Source: Rhodobiaceae bacterium
GTDB lineage: Bacteria > Pseudomonadota > Alphaproteobacteria > Rhizobiales > JAKPQE01
DNA: 51,327 nt
Assembly (NCBI GenBank): GCA_028278505.1
Contig: JANQEG010000135.1
Location: 1 to 51,327 of the forward strand
Direction: 5' to 3'
Part shown: positions 8,356 to 15,991 of the stretch, in pieces
Layout of the letters: each line of letters opens with the position of its first letter
Numbering within the stretch: the stretch's first letter is position 1
Translations under genes and position numbers: made by a program
The notes under the pieces: model-generated
Databases searched by the model: none
The model's input: only the letters and a program-made list of their open reading frames with translations
What the model was told of the DNA's origin: nothing

Positions 8356-9309
8356 GTGGCGAATATTCTGACAATGATAGCGCAGCGTATCGGGCTCGGC
8401 CTGTTGACGCTGTTCGTGATCTCGCTGTTGATCTTCGGTGCGATCGAACTCTTGCCGGGCGACCTTGCCCAGGAGATACTGGGCCAGTCGGCAACGCCTG
8501 AGACGGTCGCCGCCTTCCGCCGCGAACTCGGCCTCGATCTGCCCGCGTATGAGCGCTATCTGGGCTGGCTCGGCGGCGTCCTCCAGGGCGATTTCGGCAA
8601 TTCGCTGGCCAATGGGCGGCCGATTGCCGATCTGATCGCCGGGCGCCTCGGCAACACGCTGTTTCTGGCGCTCTATGCCGCGGCGATCGCTGTGCCGCTT
8701 TCGCTCGCGCTCGGCATTCTCGCCGCGCTCTACCGCAACTCGCTCTATGACCGCGCGGTCAATGTCTTCACCTTGAGTTCGATCTCATTTCCCGAATTCT
8801 TCGTTGCCTACATCCTGATCTTCTATCTGGCCCAGTCCGGCTTCTTCCCCTCGATCGCCAAGATCACGCCGGAGGCGAGCCTTGCCGAAAAGCTCTACCG
8901 CACCTTCCTGCCGGCGCTGACCCTGACGCTAGTCGTCACCGCCCATATGATGCGGATGACGCGGGCGGCGATCATCAATCTGCTCGCCTCGCCCTATATA
9001 GAGATGGCGCGGCTGAAGGGGGTTCAGCCCGGCCGGCTGATCGTCCGCCATGCGCTGCCCAACGCGCTCGCCCCGATCATCAACGTGATCGCGCTCAACC
9101 TGGCCTATCTGATCACCGGCGTCGTCGTCGTCGAAGTGGTGTTCGTCTATCCGGGCCTCGGCCAGTTGATGGTCGACTCGGTCGCCAAGCGCGACATCAC
9201 CGTCGTCCAGGCGGCGGCGCTGATCTTCGCCTGCGCCTATGTGCTCCTCAATCTGACTGCGGACGTGCTCTCGACCATGTCGAACCCGCGGCTCATCCAC
9301 AGGCGCTGA
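8356..9309 (+). CDS. Peptide ABC transporter permease, DppB/OppB type
   Basis: A 317-residue inner-membrane permease with six predicted helices. The N-terminal stretch (RIGLGLLTLFVISLLIF) is followed by LLPGDLAQEILG and LGLDLPAYERYLGWLGGVLQGDFG, typical of DppB. The EAA loop reads EMARLKGVQPGRLIVRHALPNALAPI. It forms a channel heterodimer with the next gene product. The start appears to be GTG 8356, preceded by a G-rich ribosome site at 8345-8350; ATG 8374 is an alternative. It lies 136 bp after the binding-protein gene, a gap that contains the hairpin. Confidence 0.88.
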   Translation: MANILTMIAQRIGLGLLTLFVISLLIFGAIELLPGDLAQEILGQSATPETVAAFRRELGLDLPAYERYLGWLGGVLQGDFGNSLANGRPIADLIAGRLGNTLFLALYAAAIAVPLSLALGILAALYRNSLYDRAVNVFTLSSISFPEFFVAYILIFYLAQSGFFPSIAKITPEASLAEKLYRTFLPALTLTLVVTAHMMRMTRAAIINLLASPYIEMARLKGVQPGRLIVRHALPNALAPIINVIALNLAYLITGVVVVEVVFVYPGLGQLMVDSVAKRDITVVQAAALIFACAYVLLNLTADVLSTMSNPRLIHRR

Positions 9310-9320
9310 GGGGCGGGATC

Positions 9321-10256
9321 ATGGAAACGCTGATCTCCATCCTCTTCTTCCTGTTCTGGGCGGCGCTGGTCATCGCCGTGGCGGCGCTCGCCGCCTGGCT
9401 GTTCCGCGCCGTGATCATCGCGGTTTCGCCGAAGAACCTGGCCAAGGTGCTGCGCACGGCGCCGCTGACGGCAAGCTTCGGCATGCTCATCATCCTGATC
9501 TACGTCGTCGTTTCGGTGCTGGCACCGGCTATTGCGCCGTTCGGCGAGCGTGAGGTCGTCGGCGGCGAATATCTGCCCTGGGATTCCACCTACATTCTCG
9601 GCACCGACAATCTCGGCCGCGACATGTTCACGCGCATCATTTACGGCGCGCGGAACACGGTCGGCATCGCCTTCGTCACCACCGCGCTCGCCTTCATCGC
9701 CGGCGCCATTTTCGGCCTGCTCGCCGCCACCGTCGGCGGCTGGCTCGACCAGATCCTGAGCCGCATCGTCGACGTGCTGATGGCGATCCCGGCGCTGATC
9801 TTCGCGCTGCTCTTGCTCACCATTGTCGGCACCTCGATCATCAACATGATCCTGGTGATTGCGCTGATCGACTCCACCCGCGTCTTTCGGCTCGCCCGCG
9901 CGGTCGCCATGAACATCGTGGTGATGGACTATATCGAGGCGGCGCAATTGCGCGGCGAGGGCCTGTGGCGGCTGATCACCCGCGAAATCCTGCCCAACGC
10001 CATGGCGCCGCTGGTGGCCGAGTTCGGGCTTCGCTTCTGTTTCGTGTTTCTCGCCATTTCGGCGCTCAGCTTCCTCGGTCTCGGCATTCAGCCGCCGACG
10101 GCGGACTGGGGCTCCATGGTGCGCGACAACGCCACGCTGATTACCTTCGGCGACATCACGCCGCTGCTGCCGGCCGGCGCCATCGCGCTTCTCACCGTGG
10201 CGGTCAATTTCGTCGTCGACTGGATGCTGCATCGCGCCAGCGGATTGAAGGAATAG
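9321..10256 (+). CDS. Peptide ABC transporter permease, DppC/OppC type
   Basis: A 311-residue partner permease. It has an extra N-terminal helix (residues about 1-30), then the OppC-type region with FGEREVVGGEYLPW and LGTDNLGRDMFTRIIYGARNTV, a signature of DppC proteins. The EAA loop is IEAAQLRGEGLWRLITREILPNAMAPL. Five or six further helices follow. It starts 11 bp after the DppB-type gene and ends 3 bp before the ATPase gene, so the three are co-translated. Confidence 0.88.
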   Translation: METLISILFFLFWAALVIAVAALAAWLFRAVIIAVSPKNLAKVLRTAPLTASFGMLIILIYVVVSVLAPAIAPFGEREVVGGEYLPWDSTYILGTDNLGRDMFTRIIYGARNTVGIAFVTTALAFIAGAIFGLLAATVGGWLDQILSRIVDVLMAIPALIFALLLLTIVGTSIINMILVIALIDSTRVFRLARAVAMNIVVMDYIEAAQLRGEGLWRLITREILPNAMAPLVAEFGLRFCFVFLAISALSFLGLGIQPPTADWGSMVRDNATLITFGDITPLLPAGAIALLTVAVNFVVDWMLHRASGLKE

Positions 10257-10259
10257 ACA

Positions 10260-11921
10260 ATGTCCGATGACGAAAAACCGGTTCTGCTGACGATCCGCGA
10301 TTTGTGCATCGAGGGCTACGCCGACGAGACCTGGCTGGAGATCGTCAAGGACGTGAGCCTCGATCTCAGGCGCGGCGAGGTGCTTGGCCTGATCGGCGAA
10401 TCCGGTGCCGGCAAGTCGACCATCGGACTTGCGGCCATGGGATTCACCCGCGACGGCTGCCGCATCTCCGGCGGCACCATCACCTTCGACGGCATCGATC
10501 TGCGCGCGGCGCCGGTCACCGAGCGCCGGGCGCTGCGCGGCAAGCGCATTGCCTATGTGGCGCAGTCGGCCGCGGCCAGCTTCAATCCGGCCCACAAGCT
10601 GATCGACCAGTATAGCGAGGGGCCGCTGATCCACCACGTCATGGGCCGCAAGGAGGCCGAGAACGACGCCGTCGAGCTCTATCGGCGCATGCGCCTGCCC
10701 AACCCGGAGGAGATCGGCTTCCGCTACCCGCATCAGGTCTCCGGCGGCCAGCTTCAGCGGGCGATGACGGCGATGGCGATGGCCTGCCGCCCCGACCTCA
10801 TCATCTTCGACGAGCCGACGACGGCGCTCGACGTGACCACCCAGATCGAGGTGCTGGCGGCGATCCGCGACATTGTCGAGCAGTTTGATACCGCCGCCAT
10901 CTACATCACCCACGACCTCGCGGTCGTTGCGCAGATGGCCGACAAGATCAAGGTGCTGCTGCGCGGCGAGGAGGTCGAGGAGGCCGACACAAGGACGATG
11001 CTGGCCGATCCGAAGCAGGACTACACCAAGACGCTATGGGCGGTGCGCAGCCTGCAGCGCGACGAACAGCCGCCGGCCGGCGCCGGCGAGACGCCGGTCG
11101 TCTCGGTGCGCGACGTCACCGCCGCCTATGGCGACGTGCCCGTGCTCTACGAGGTCAGCTTCGACATCCATGCCCGCCGCACCGTTGCCGTCGTCGGCGA
11201 ATCCGGCTCCGGCAAATCGACGGCGGCGCGCGTCATCACCGGTCTGCTGCCGCCGCTGTCGGGCGAAGTTCAGTTCAACGGCGAAACGCTGCCGGCCGAC
11301 TATCGTCGCCGCTCCAAGGACCAGTTGCGCCAGGCGCAGATGATCTATCAGATGGCCGACACGGCGCTCAATCCGAAGCAGCGGATCCGCGAAATCGTCG
11401 GCCGGCCGGTGGAGTTCTATCTCGGCCTGCGCGGCAAGGCGCTCGAAGCGCGGATCCGCGAATTGCTGCACCTGATCGAGCTTGAGCCGGACGATTTCAT
11501 CGACCGGCTGCCCTCGGAATTGTCGGGCGGCCAGAAGCAGCGCATCGGCATTGCCAGGGCGCTCGCCGCCGAGCCGCAATTCATCATCTGCGACGAGGTC
11601 ACCTCGGCGCTCGACCAGCTCGTCGCCGAAGGCATTCTGCGGCTGCTCGACCGGCTGCAGTCGGAGTTCAAGCTCGCCTATATGTTCATCACCCACGATC
11701 TGGCGACGGTGCGGGCGATTGCCGACGAAGTCGTGGTGATGAAGGAGGGGCGGATCATTGAAAAGGGCGGCAAGACCGAGATGTTCACGCCGCCGCACGA
11801 TCCCTATACCGAACTGCTTCTGTCCTCGGTGCCGGAGATGGATCCGGACTGGCTCGACCATCTGCTCGCCGAGCGCGCCGCCGGCCGCGCCGGCGCCGGC
11901 GTCAAATCGGCGGATGCGTGA
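10260..11921 (+). CDS. Dipeptide ABC transporter ATP-binding protein, fused DppD-DppF
   Basis: A 553-residue protein with two complete ABC ATPase domains in tandem. Domain 1 has Walker A GESGAGKST (46-54), signature VSGGQ (160-164) and Walker B LIIFDEP. Domain 2 has Walker A GESGSGKST (313-321), signature LSGGQ (about 421-425) and FIICDEV. Oligopeptide-transporter C-terminal extensions follow each domain, ending in DPYTELLLSSVPEMD. This single fused gene replaces the separate DppD and DppF of enterobacteria. In domain 2 the residue after the Walker B Asp-Glu is Val rather than Pro. No further gene follows in the operon; the next gene is convergent. Confidence 0.9.
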   Translation: MSDDEKPVLLTIRDLCIEGYADETWLEIVKDVSLDLRRGEVLGLIGESGAGKSTIGLAAMGFTRDGCRISGGTITFDGIDLRAAPVTERRALRGKRIAYVAQSAAASFNPAHKLIDQYSEGPLIHHVMGRKEAENDAVELYRRMRLPNPEEIGFRYPHQVSGGQLQRAMTAMAMACRPDLIIFDEPTTALDVTTQIEVLAAIRDIVEQFDTAAIYITHDLAVVAQMADKIKVLLRGEEVEEADTRTMLADPKQDYTKTLWAVRSLQRDEQPPAGAGETPVVSVRDVTAAYGDVPVLYEVSFDIHARRTVAVVGESGSGKSTAARVITGLLPPLSGEVQFNGETLPADYRRRSKDQLRQAQMIYQMADTALNPKQRIREIVGRPVEFYLGLRGKALEARIRELLHLIELEPDDFIDRLPSELSGGQKQRIGIARALAAEPQFIICDEVTSALDQLVAEGILRLLDRLQSEFKLAYMFITHDLATVRAIADEVVVMKEGRIIEKGGKTEMFTPPHDPYTELLLSSVPEMDPDWLDHLLAERAAGRAGAGVKSADA

Positions 11922-11952
11922 GGCGAGGGGGCTGTTTCGTTCGGCCGGGGTT

Positions 11953-12240
11953 TCAGGACTGCAGCGGCTCGACGGCCTCGATCGCTTGCCTGTCGAGGCT
12001 GGCAAGGTCGAAATTGGCCTGCAGGTTCAGCCAGAATTGTGCCGTTGTGCCGAAATAGCGGCCAAGCCGTGCCGCCGTTTCGGCGGTGACCGCGCGTTGC
12101 TCGCGCACGATTTTCTCCATCCGGTCGCGCGGAACATGCAGGGCCTTGGCGAGGGCACCGGCCGTCAGTCCGTATTCGGGCAGAAACTCTTCGCGGAGAA
12201 TTTCGCCTGGATGCACGGGACGGGGGGAGAATTCAGTCAT
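11953..12240 (-). CDS. higA: HigA-family antitoxin
   Basis: A 95-residue XRE-type helix-turn-helix antitoxin. The opening RPVHPGEILREEFLPEYGLT is the HigA family signature, followed by AGALAKALHVPRDRMEKIV (recognition region) and the conserved AARLGRYFGTTAQFWLNLQANFDL. It should neutralise HigB and repress the operon through the dyads at 12540-12588. It starts 9 bp after the toxin gene, with the ribosome site overlapping the toxin stop codon. Toxin-first gene order is normal for higBA. Confidence 0.93.
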   Translation of the reverse strand: MTEFSPRPVHPGEILREEFLPEYGLTAGALAKALHVPRDRMEKIVREQRAVTAETAARLGRYFGTTAQFWLNLQANFDLASLDRQAIEAVEPLQS

Positions 12241-12249
12241 GGTTTTTAC

Positions 12250-12531
12250 CTAGTGATAATCGACGATTTCGACATCATATGCATCGCCGTTCTTCCACAC
12301 AAAGCAGATGCGCCATTGCTGATTGATACGGATCGAATGCTGGCCTGTACGATTGCCTTTCAAGGCTTCAAGACGATTGGATGGCGGAACCCGTAAATCC
12401 TCCAGCGTGGCTGCCGCATCGAGCTGGGCAAGTTTTCTCTGGGCGCGAGCCAAAAGCTCGTTGGGAAATCGCCTAACAGCCCGGTCCGCCCGAATGGCGG
12501 CAATGCGCTTGTCTTTGATGGACCTGATCAC
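12250..12531 (-). CDS. higB: HigB-family (RelE/ParE superfamily) toxin
   Basis: A 93-residue ribosome-dependent mRNA endonuclease toxin of the RelE fold. Family features are the basic N-terminal region RAVRRFPNELLARAQRKLAQLDAA, the segment RVPPSNRLEALKGNRTGQHSIRIN, and the C-terminal WRICFVWKNGDAYDVEIVDYH, which carries the catalytic-type arginine and terminal histidine. The start is GTG at 12529-12531; no Shine-Dalgarno site precedes it, and the predicted transcript begins at this codon. Length is normal, so the toxin looks intact. Confidence 0.93.
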   Translation of the reverse strand: MIRSIKDKRIAAIRADRAVRRFPNELLARAQRKLAQLDAAATLEDLRVPPSNRLEALKGNRTGQHSIRINQQWRICFVWKNGDAYDVEIVDYH

Positions 12532-12536
12532 GCGCC

Positions 12537-12565
12537 AATGTATCTAAGAAAGATACAGATGTAAA
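12537..12565 (-). promoter_or_regulatory. Probable higBA promoter, giving a leaderless transcript
   Basis: On the minus strand TTTACA (12565-12560) and TACATT (12542-12537) are separated by exactly 17 bp, matching five and four of six consensus positions. A start about seven bases downstream would fall at 12530 or so, at the GTG start codon of higB. The -10 region and spacer lie inside the proximal operator dyad. Confidence 0.5.
12540..12556. promoter_or_regulatory. higBA operator, proximal dyad
   Basis: GTATC (12540-12544), a 7-bp spacer, then GATAC (12552-12556). It overlaps the proposed -10 element and spacer, so bound HigA or HigBA would block transcription. It has the same arm sequence and spacing as the second dyad. 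Confidence 0.7.
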
Positions 12566-12571
12566 GGTTCC

Positions 12572-12588
12572 GTATCCTGGAAAGATAC
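12572..12588. promoter_or_regulatory. higBA operator, distal dyad
   Basis: GTATC (12572-12576), a 7-bp spacer ending in the same GAAA as the first dyad, then GATAC (12584-12588); one extra C/G pair extends it. Its centre is 32 bp from that of the proximal dyad, close to three helical turns. It lies just upstream of the proposed -35 hexamer. Confidence 0.7.
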
Positions 12589-12703
12589 GAGTCTGTTTGA
12601 GGCTCCAGACACGCCCGGCTCAATGTGCATCACAATAGCGCGTCCTTCAGCGGACCTCCGATCGCCATATCAGTATTCGATGATCTCGAAACGGAGGGAC
12701 GAC

Positions 12704-12805
12704 ATGAATCCGTCAGTGGCGATGCTGGCCGATCTCGGCCTGTTTTTCCTCGGCTTGGGCGTCTTTTTCATCGGTTCCGGCGCGCTGTGGTGGGTGTCGC
12801 TTTAG
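12704..12805 (+). CDS. 33-residue membrane microprotein
   Basis: ATG 12704 is preceded by GGAGGG (12693-12698) at ideal spacing. The product is 33 residues: a short polar start (MNPSVAM), one continuous hydrophobic stretch rich in Leu, Phe and Gly, and the ending GSGALWWVSL. It would be a single-span inner-membrane peptide. I do not recognise a family. It stands alone between higBA and a repeat, with no obvious terminator. A type I toxin peptide is conceivable, but no antisense RNA is evident. Confidence 0.55.
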   Translation: MNPSVAMLADLGLFFLGLGVFFIGSGALWWVSL

Positions 12806-12900
12806 GACCGTCAAATCAAAGGCAAAGCAAAACCGAAGGAATGACTGGTAGGGCGCCCTGGCCGAGGAAGAATGGCGGGTGAGGGACATGGCCGCACCAA

Positions 12901-13030
12901 CCCTCCCCCTTGTGGGGAGGGTGGAAGGCGCGTAAGCGCCGGCCGGGTGGGGGTAGGCCACATACTGGTCCCCATCCGGATGTTCCGCTGTTTTATCGAA
13001 CCCCCACCCCCGACCCCTCCCCGCAATGGA
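12901..13030. repeat. Intergenic G/C-tract hairpin repeat
   Basis: Two nested dyads. CCCTCCCC (12901-12908) pairs with GGGGAGGG (12914-12921), and GGGTGGGGGT (12945-12954) pairs with ACCCCCACCC (13000-13009). Similar C-tract/G-tract hairpins occur at 36.6-36.9 kb. It occupies the space between the microprotein and the end of the DmdA-like gene, and may act as a terminator for either side. Confidence 0.55.
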
Positions 13031-13062
13031 AAGGAGAGCAGGCGCTTCGCGCCGCGACCCGA

Positions 13063-14166
13063 TCAAATAAACGGCAATTCGGTCAGCTCCGCCGAAATCG
13101 TCAGATCGCCATGGGCGATGTCGACGCCGTCGCCGACCGCGCAGTCGCGGCTGACCAGCGCAAAGCCGATATTGCGTTTCAGCCGGTAGGACCAGACGAA
13201 ATTGGTGAGGTCGCCGACCCGGCGGCCGTCCCGGAGGATCGGCAGCCACCAGAACGGCGCCTCGATCGGCGTGTCGCCCGCCATCACCGCACCGAGTTGA
13301 TGGCGCCGTGATCCTTCGGCGCTGATCCGCCTCAGCGCATCGATGCCGATCACGTCGTCGGGGACGTCCAGATTGACGAAGCGGCCCATGCGCACCTCGA
13401 ACGGATTGGTCGCATCGTCGGTGTCGCCGCCCCAGGACAGAAGCCCGCTCTCGATCCGTTCACAAGCGTTCGGGTTGCCCGGGCCGATGTCATAGGGCCG
13501 GCCGGCCTCGCGGACGAGATGCCACAGCGTCGTCCCCTTGCGGCCGTCCATCAGATAGAGCTCGAAGCCGCCCTGTTTCGACCATCCGGAACGGGCGACG
13601 ACGACCGGAATCCCCTCGATCTCGGTTCGGCGGAACCAGAACAGGCGCAATTCCCGCACCCAGTCGCCGCAGATCGAGGCAACCACGTCCTCGGCCTTCG
13701 GCCCCTGGATCGCCATCGGCGAGACATCCGGCTCGGAAACCTCCACGTCGAGCCCGCGCTCGGCGGCGATCGCCCGCGACCAGAACAGGATGTTGGAATC
13801 GGCGATCGACAACCAGTAGAGGTCGTCGTCGAGCTTGAGCAGGACCGGGTCGTTGATCAGCGTGCCCGCATGGTTGCAGAGCGCCACATATTTGCCCTGG
13901 CCGGTCTTCTGCTTGGAGAGGTCGCGCGGCGACAGCATCTGCGCCAGCCGGCCGGCATCGGGCCCCTTCAACTGCACCTGCCGCTCGACCGCCACGTCCC
14001 ACTGCGACACGCCGTTGATGATCCGCCAGTATTCGCCCTCGGGATCGCCATAGCCGGTCGGCATCAGCATGTGATTGTAGGTGATGAAGCTCTTGGCGCC
14101 CGCCGCGACGGTTGCCGCGTAATAGGGCGAGGGGCGAAGGCGGCTGGTCGGCGTGATCTGGAACAT
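13063..14166 (-). CDS. DmdA-like GcvT-family tetrahydrofolate-dependent demethylase
   Basis: A 367-residue protein of the aminomethyltransferase (GcvT) fold. Several blocks match my recollection of DMSP demethylase DmdA: TYNHMLMPT, VERQVQLKGPDAGRLAQMLSPRDLSK, YWLSIADSNILFW, EPDVSPMAIQGPKAEDV, ARSGWSKQGGFELYL and CERIESGLLSWGGD. The length also matches DmdA. It probably moves a methyl group from a small methylated substrate to tetrahydrofolate. Whether that is DMSP or another compound cannot be decided here, since many alphaproteobacteria carry DmdA-like paralogues of unknown substrate. It follows the aldolase gene by 35 bp on the same strand. Confidence 0.75.
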   Translation of the reverse strand: MFQITPTSRLRPSPYYAATVAAGAKSFITYNHMLMPTGYGDPEGEYWRIINGVSQWDVAVERQVQLKGPDAGRLAQMLSPRDLSKQKTGQGKYVALCNHAGTLINDPVLLKLDDDLYWLSIADSNILFWSRAIAAERGLDVEVSEPDVSPMAIQGPKAEDVVASICGDWVRELRLFWFRRTEIEGIPVVVARSGWSKQGGFELYLMDGRKGTTLWHLVREAGRPYDIGPGNPNACERIESGLLSWGGDTDDATNPFEVRMGRFVNLDVPDDVIGIDALRRISAEGSRRHQLGAVMAGDTPIEAPFWWLPILRDGRRVGDLTNFVWSYRLKRNIGFALVSRDCAVGDGVDIAHGDLTISAELTELPFI

Positions 14167-14201
14167 CGGCCGGTTTCCTTGCGTGCCGGGCGTCGACAGG
14201 C

Positions 14202-14966
14202 TCAGCTTGCGTAGTCGGCGCCGTCCTCGTCGAGGATGGCCTTCAGTTCGGCAAAATGCCGGTCGGCCTGTTCGGGATAGGTCTCGATCTCGCGCGCCGT
14301 CTTCTCCGCGATCTCGTCGGACAATACCCGCAGTTCGCGACCGGTCTGCAGCGCCCTTATGTAGGTCTCCGCGGCGCGTTCGAAATAAAAGAGCCGGTTG
14401 AAGGTGTCGGCGACGCTGTCGCCGGTGACCAGAACCCCGTGATTGCCGAGGATCACGACCTTCTTCTTGGGATCGCGCATCAGTTCCGCGCAGCGTTCCC
14501 CCTCGTCCTCGAAGGCGAGCCCGCCGAAACCGTCGTCGATCACGTAGCGGTTGAAGAAGGTCGCCGTGTTCTGGTCGATCGGCGGCAGATTTGAGTCGGC
14601 GAGGCTCGCCAGCACGGTGGCGAAGATCGAATGCACGTGCATCAGGCAGCGCGCATGCGGACAGCGCCGGTGGATCGACCCGTGCAGGCCCCAGGCGGTC
14701 GGATCGGGCGCGTTCGGGGCATTGAGCGTTTCCCGGTCATTGGCGTCGAGCAGGATGAGGTTCGAGGCGCGGATGCGGTCGAAATGCACCTGGTTGGGAT
14801 TCATCAGGAATTGCGTGCCGTCGGCGTTGACCGCGAGGCTGAAATGGTTGGCCACGGCCTCGTGCAGATTGAGCCGCGCCGCCCAGCGGAAGGCGGCGGC
14901 GAGATCGATCCGTTCCGGCCAGTGTTCGAGATTGGCACCCGACGAAAATTTCACTGCGGCGACCAT
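14202..14966 (-). CDS. Class II aldolase/adducin family protein
   Basis: A 254-residue protein of the zinc-dependent L-fuculose-phosphate aldolase/adducin fold. AVANHFSLAVNADGTQFLMNP corresponds to the substrate-binding glycine-rich loop. CLMHVHSIFATVLAS carries the HVH metal ligands, and VVILGNHGVLVTGDSVADTFNRLFYFERAAE carries the third histidine and the closing helix. The start at 14966 is chosen because GGAGGAA lies eight bases upstream; the frame extends 20 codons further. It is transcribed ahead of the DmdA-like gene, so they likely share a pathway. Substrate unknown. Confidence 0.85.
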   Translation of the reverse strand: MVAAVKFSSGANLEHWPERIDLAAAFRWAARLNLHEAVANHFSLAVNADGTQFLMNPNQVHFDRIRASNLILLDANDRETLNAPNAPDPTAWGLHGSIHRRCPHARCLMHVHSIFATVLASLADSNLPPIDQNTATFFNRYVIDDGFGGLAFEDEGERCAELMRDPKKKVVILGNHGVLVTGDSVADTFNRLFYFERAAETYIRALQTGRELRVLSDEIAEKTAREIETYPEQADRHFAELKAILDEDGADYAS

Positions 14967-15445
14967 CGGCGTTCCTCCAGCGGCGGTCTGCATCATCGCG
15001 GACACGAAATTCGCGTCGCGGCACAATACGGAAATCAGCGATGGTCGAAGTGTCTGATTGCGTCAATCAGTTTTCTCGGGCCGCCGGGCTTTGGCGGCGA
15101 ACCGAACCGGCCGTCATTGCGGCCGGACAACGGGATGTGCCGGCGCACACCACGACGCAAGCGTCATCACCACCACCCCTCCCTTGTCACCACCCGGTTT
15201 ATCCGGGTGGTCCATTGGCCCGTCGACTTGCTAACGCATTAGTTATGGAATTCATGCGCTTCTGGGTGCCGGACCGCCATTGGATTGCCCGCATAAAGCG
15301 GGCAATGACGACGGAGGGGGTGTCGAAACCATCCCAAAACACCTAACCCGGACAGCAATGGAACAAGCCCGGCAGGACGGAAATACTCTGTTGTGTCGTG
15401 TAGTGTGGTGTCGGCGAAACCGCTATCAGGGAGAAAAAAGGACGC
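14967..15445. other. Intergenic region holding a paired-hairpin repeat
   Basis: About 480 bp without a convincing gene. The right-hand part is occupied by a dispersed repeat (15177-15320). The left part is presumably the promoter region of the aldolase operon. A GT-rich stretch follows the repeat at about 15390-15415. Confidence 0.5.
15177..15320 (-). repeat. Paired-hairpin repeat (family R1), copy A
   Basis: It contains ACCACCCGG/CCGGGTGGT (15189-15211, loop TTTAT) and ATTGCCCGC/GCGGGCAAT (15284-15306, loop ATAAA), about 70 bases apart. It is the reverse complement of the copy at 21477, including the sequence between the hairpins. The outer ends are GTCA-like in both directions. No coding capacity is seen. 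It looks like a BIME/REP-type intergenic element. Confidence 0.85.
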
Positions 15446-15799
15446 TCAGGGCTTGCCGCAGAACGCGTCATAGACGGCGTGGACCACGGTCTGCACCTCT
15501 TCCGAGGCAAGCCGGTAGAAGACGGTCTTGCCGTCGCGCCGTGTCTTGACCAGGTCGTCCATGCGCAAGCGCGCGAGCTGCTGCGAAACGGTCGGCTGAC
15601 GCAGATCGAGCAGTTCCTCGAGCTCGGTGACCGATTTTTCGCCTTCGGCCAGTACGCACAGAATAACTAGCCGGCTTTCATGTGCCAATGCTTTGAGAAA
15701 ACGGCTCGCTTCCTTGGCGTTGTCGATAATCGTTTCGAATTCGGAAGCGCCCGGCAGTTTATCGTCAGCAAGAACCGTCACATCATTTTCCCGTATCAT
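15446..15799 (-). CDS. ArsR-family repressor with SqrR/BigR-type cysteine pair
   Basis: A 117-residue winged-helix repressor: ALAHESRLVILCVLAEGEKSVTELEELLDLRQPTVSQQLARLR is the dimer and recognition-helix region, and the beta wing follows (VKTRRDGKTVFYRL). Two cysteines, in VILC and FCGKP, are 66 residues apart (C48 and C114 from this start). That is the spacing I recall for the disulfide/tetrasulfide-forming pair of SqrR and BigR, so it probably senses reactive sulfur. The frame opens at 15919, but ATG 15799 gives normal family length and leaves an AT-rich dyad in the upstream region. No sulfide-oxidation gene is adjacent. Confidence 0.8.
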   Translation of the reverse strand: MIRENDVTVLADDKLPGASEFETIIDNAKEASRFLKALAHESRLVILCVLAEGEKSVTELEELLDLRQPTVSQQLARLRMDDLVKTRRDGKTVFYRLASEEVQTVVHAVYDAFCGKP

Positions 15800-15899
15800 A
15801 TTCAACCCGTCGCCCCCCAATCGATCAGGTATACGGTAACCTTTCGGCTTCCTCGCAAAAACGCGCGATCGTTCCGGACACCGATAGCCTTTCAGTAAA

Positions 15900-15924
15900 T
15901 TACTATATTCCGATTCCATAATAA
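15900..15924. promoter_or_regulatory. AT-rich dyad upstream of the ArsR gene, possible self-operator
   Basis: TTACTAT (15900-15906) and ATAATAA (15918-15924) form an imperfect dyad with an 11-bp spacer, in an AT-rich patch that stands out from the GC-rich surroundings. ArsR repressors usually bind such AT-rich dyads in their own promoters. The distance to the chosen start is about 100 bp. Confidence 0.4.
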
Positions 15925-15991
15925 ATGTTAGAGGCGCGACAATTCGCCCCGCGACCTCGAAGAACGGCGTAAAGGGCGTAACAGCGCAGCG

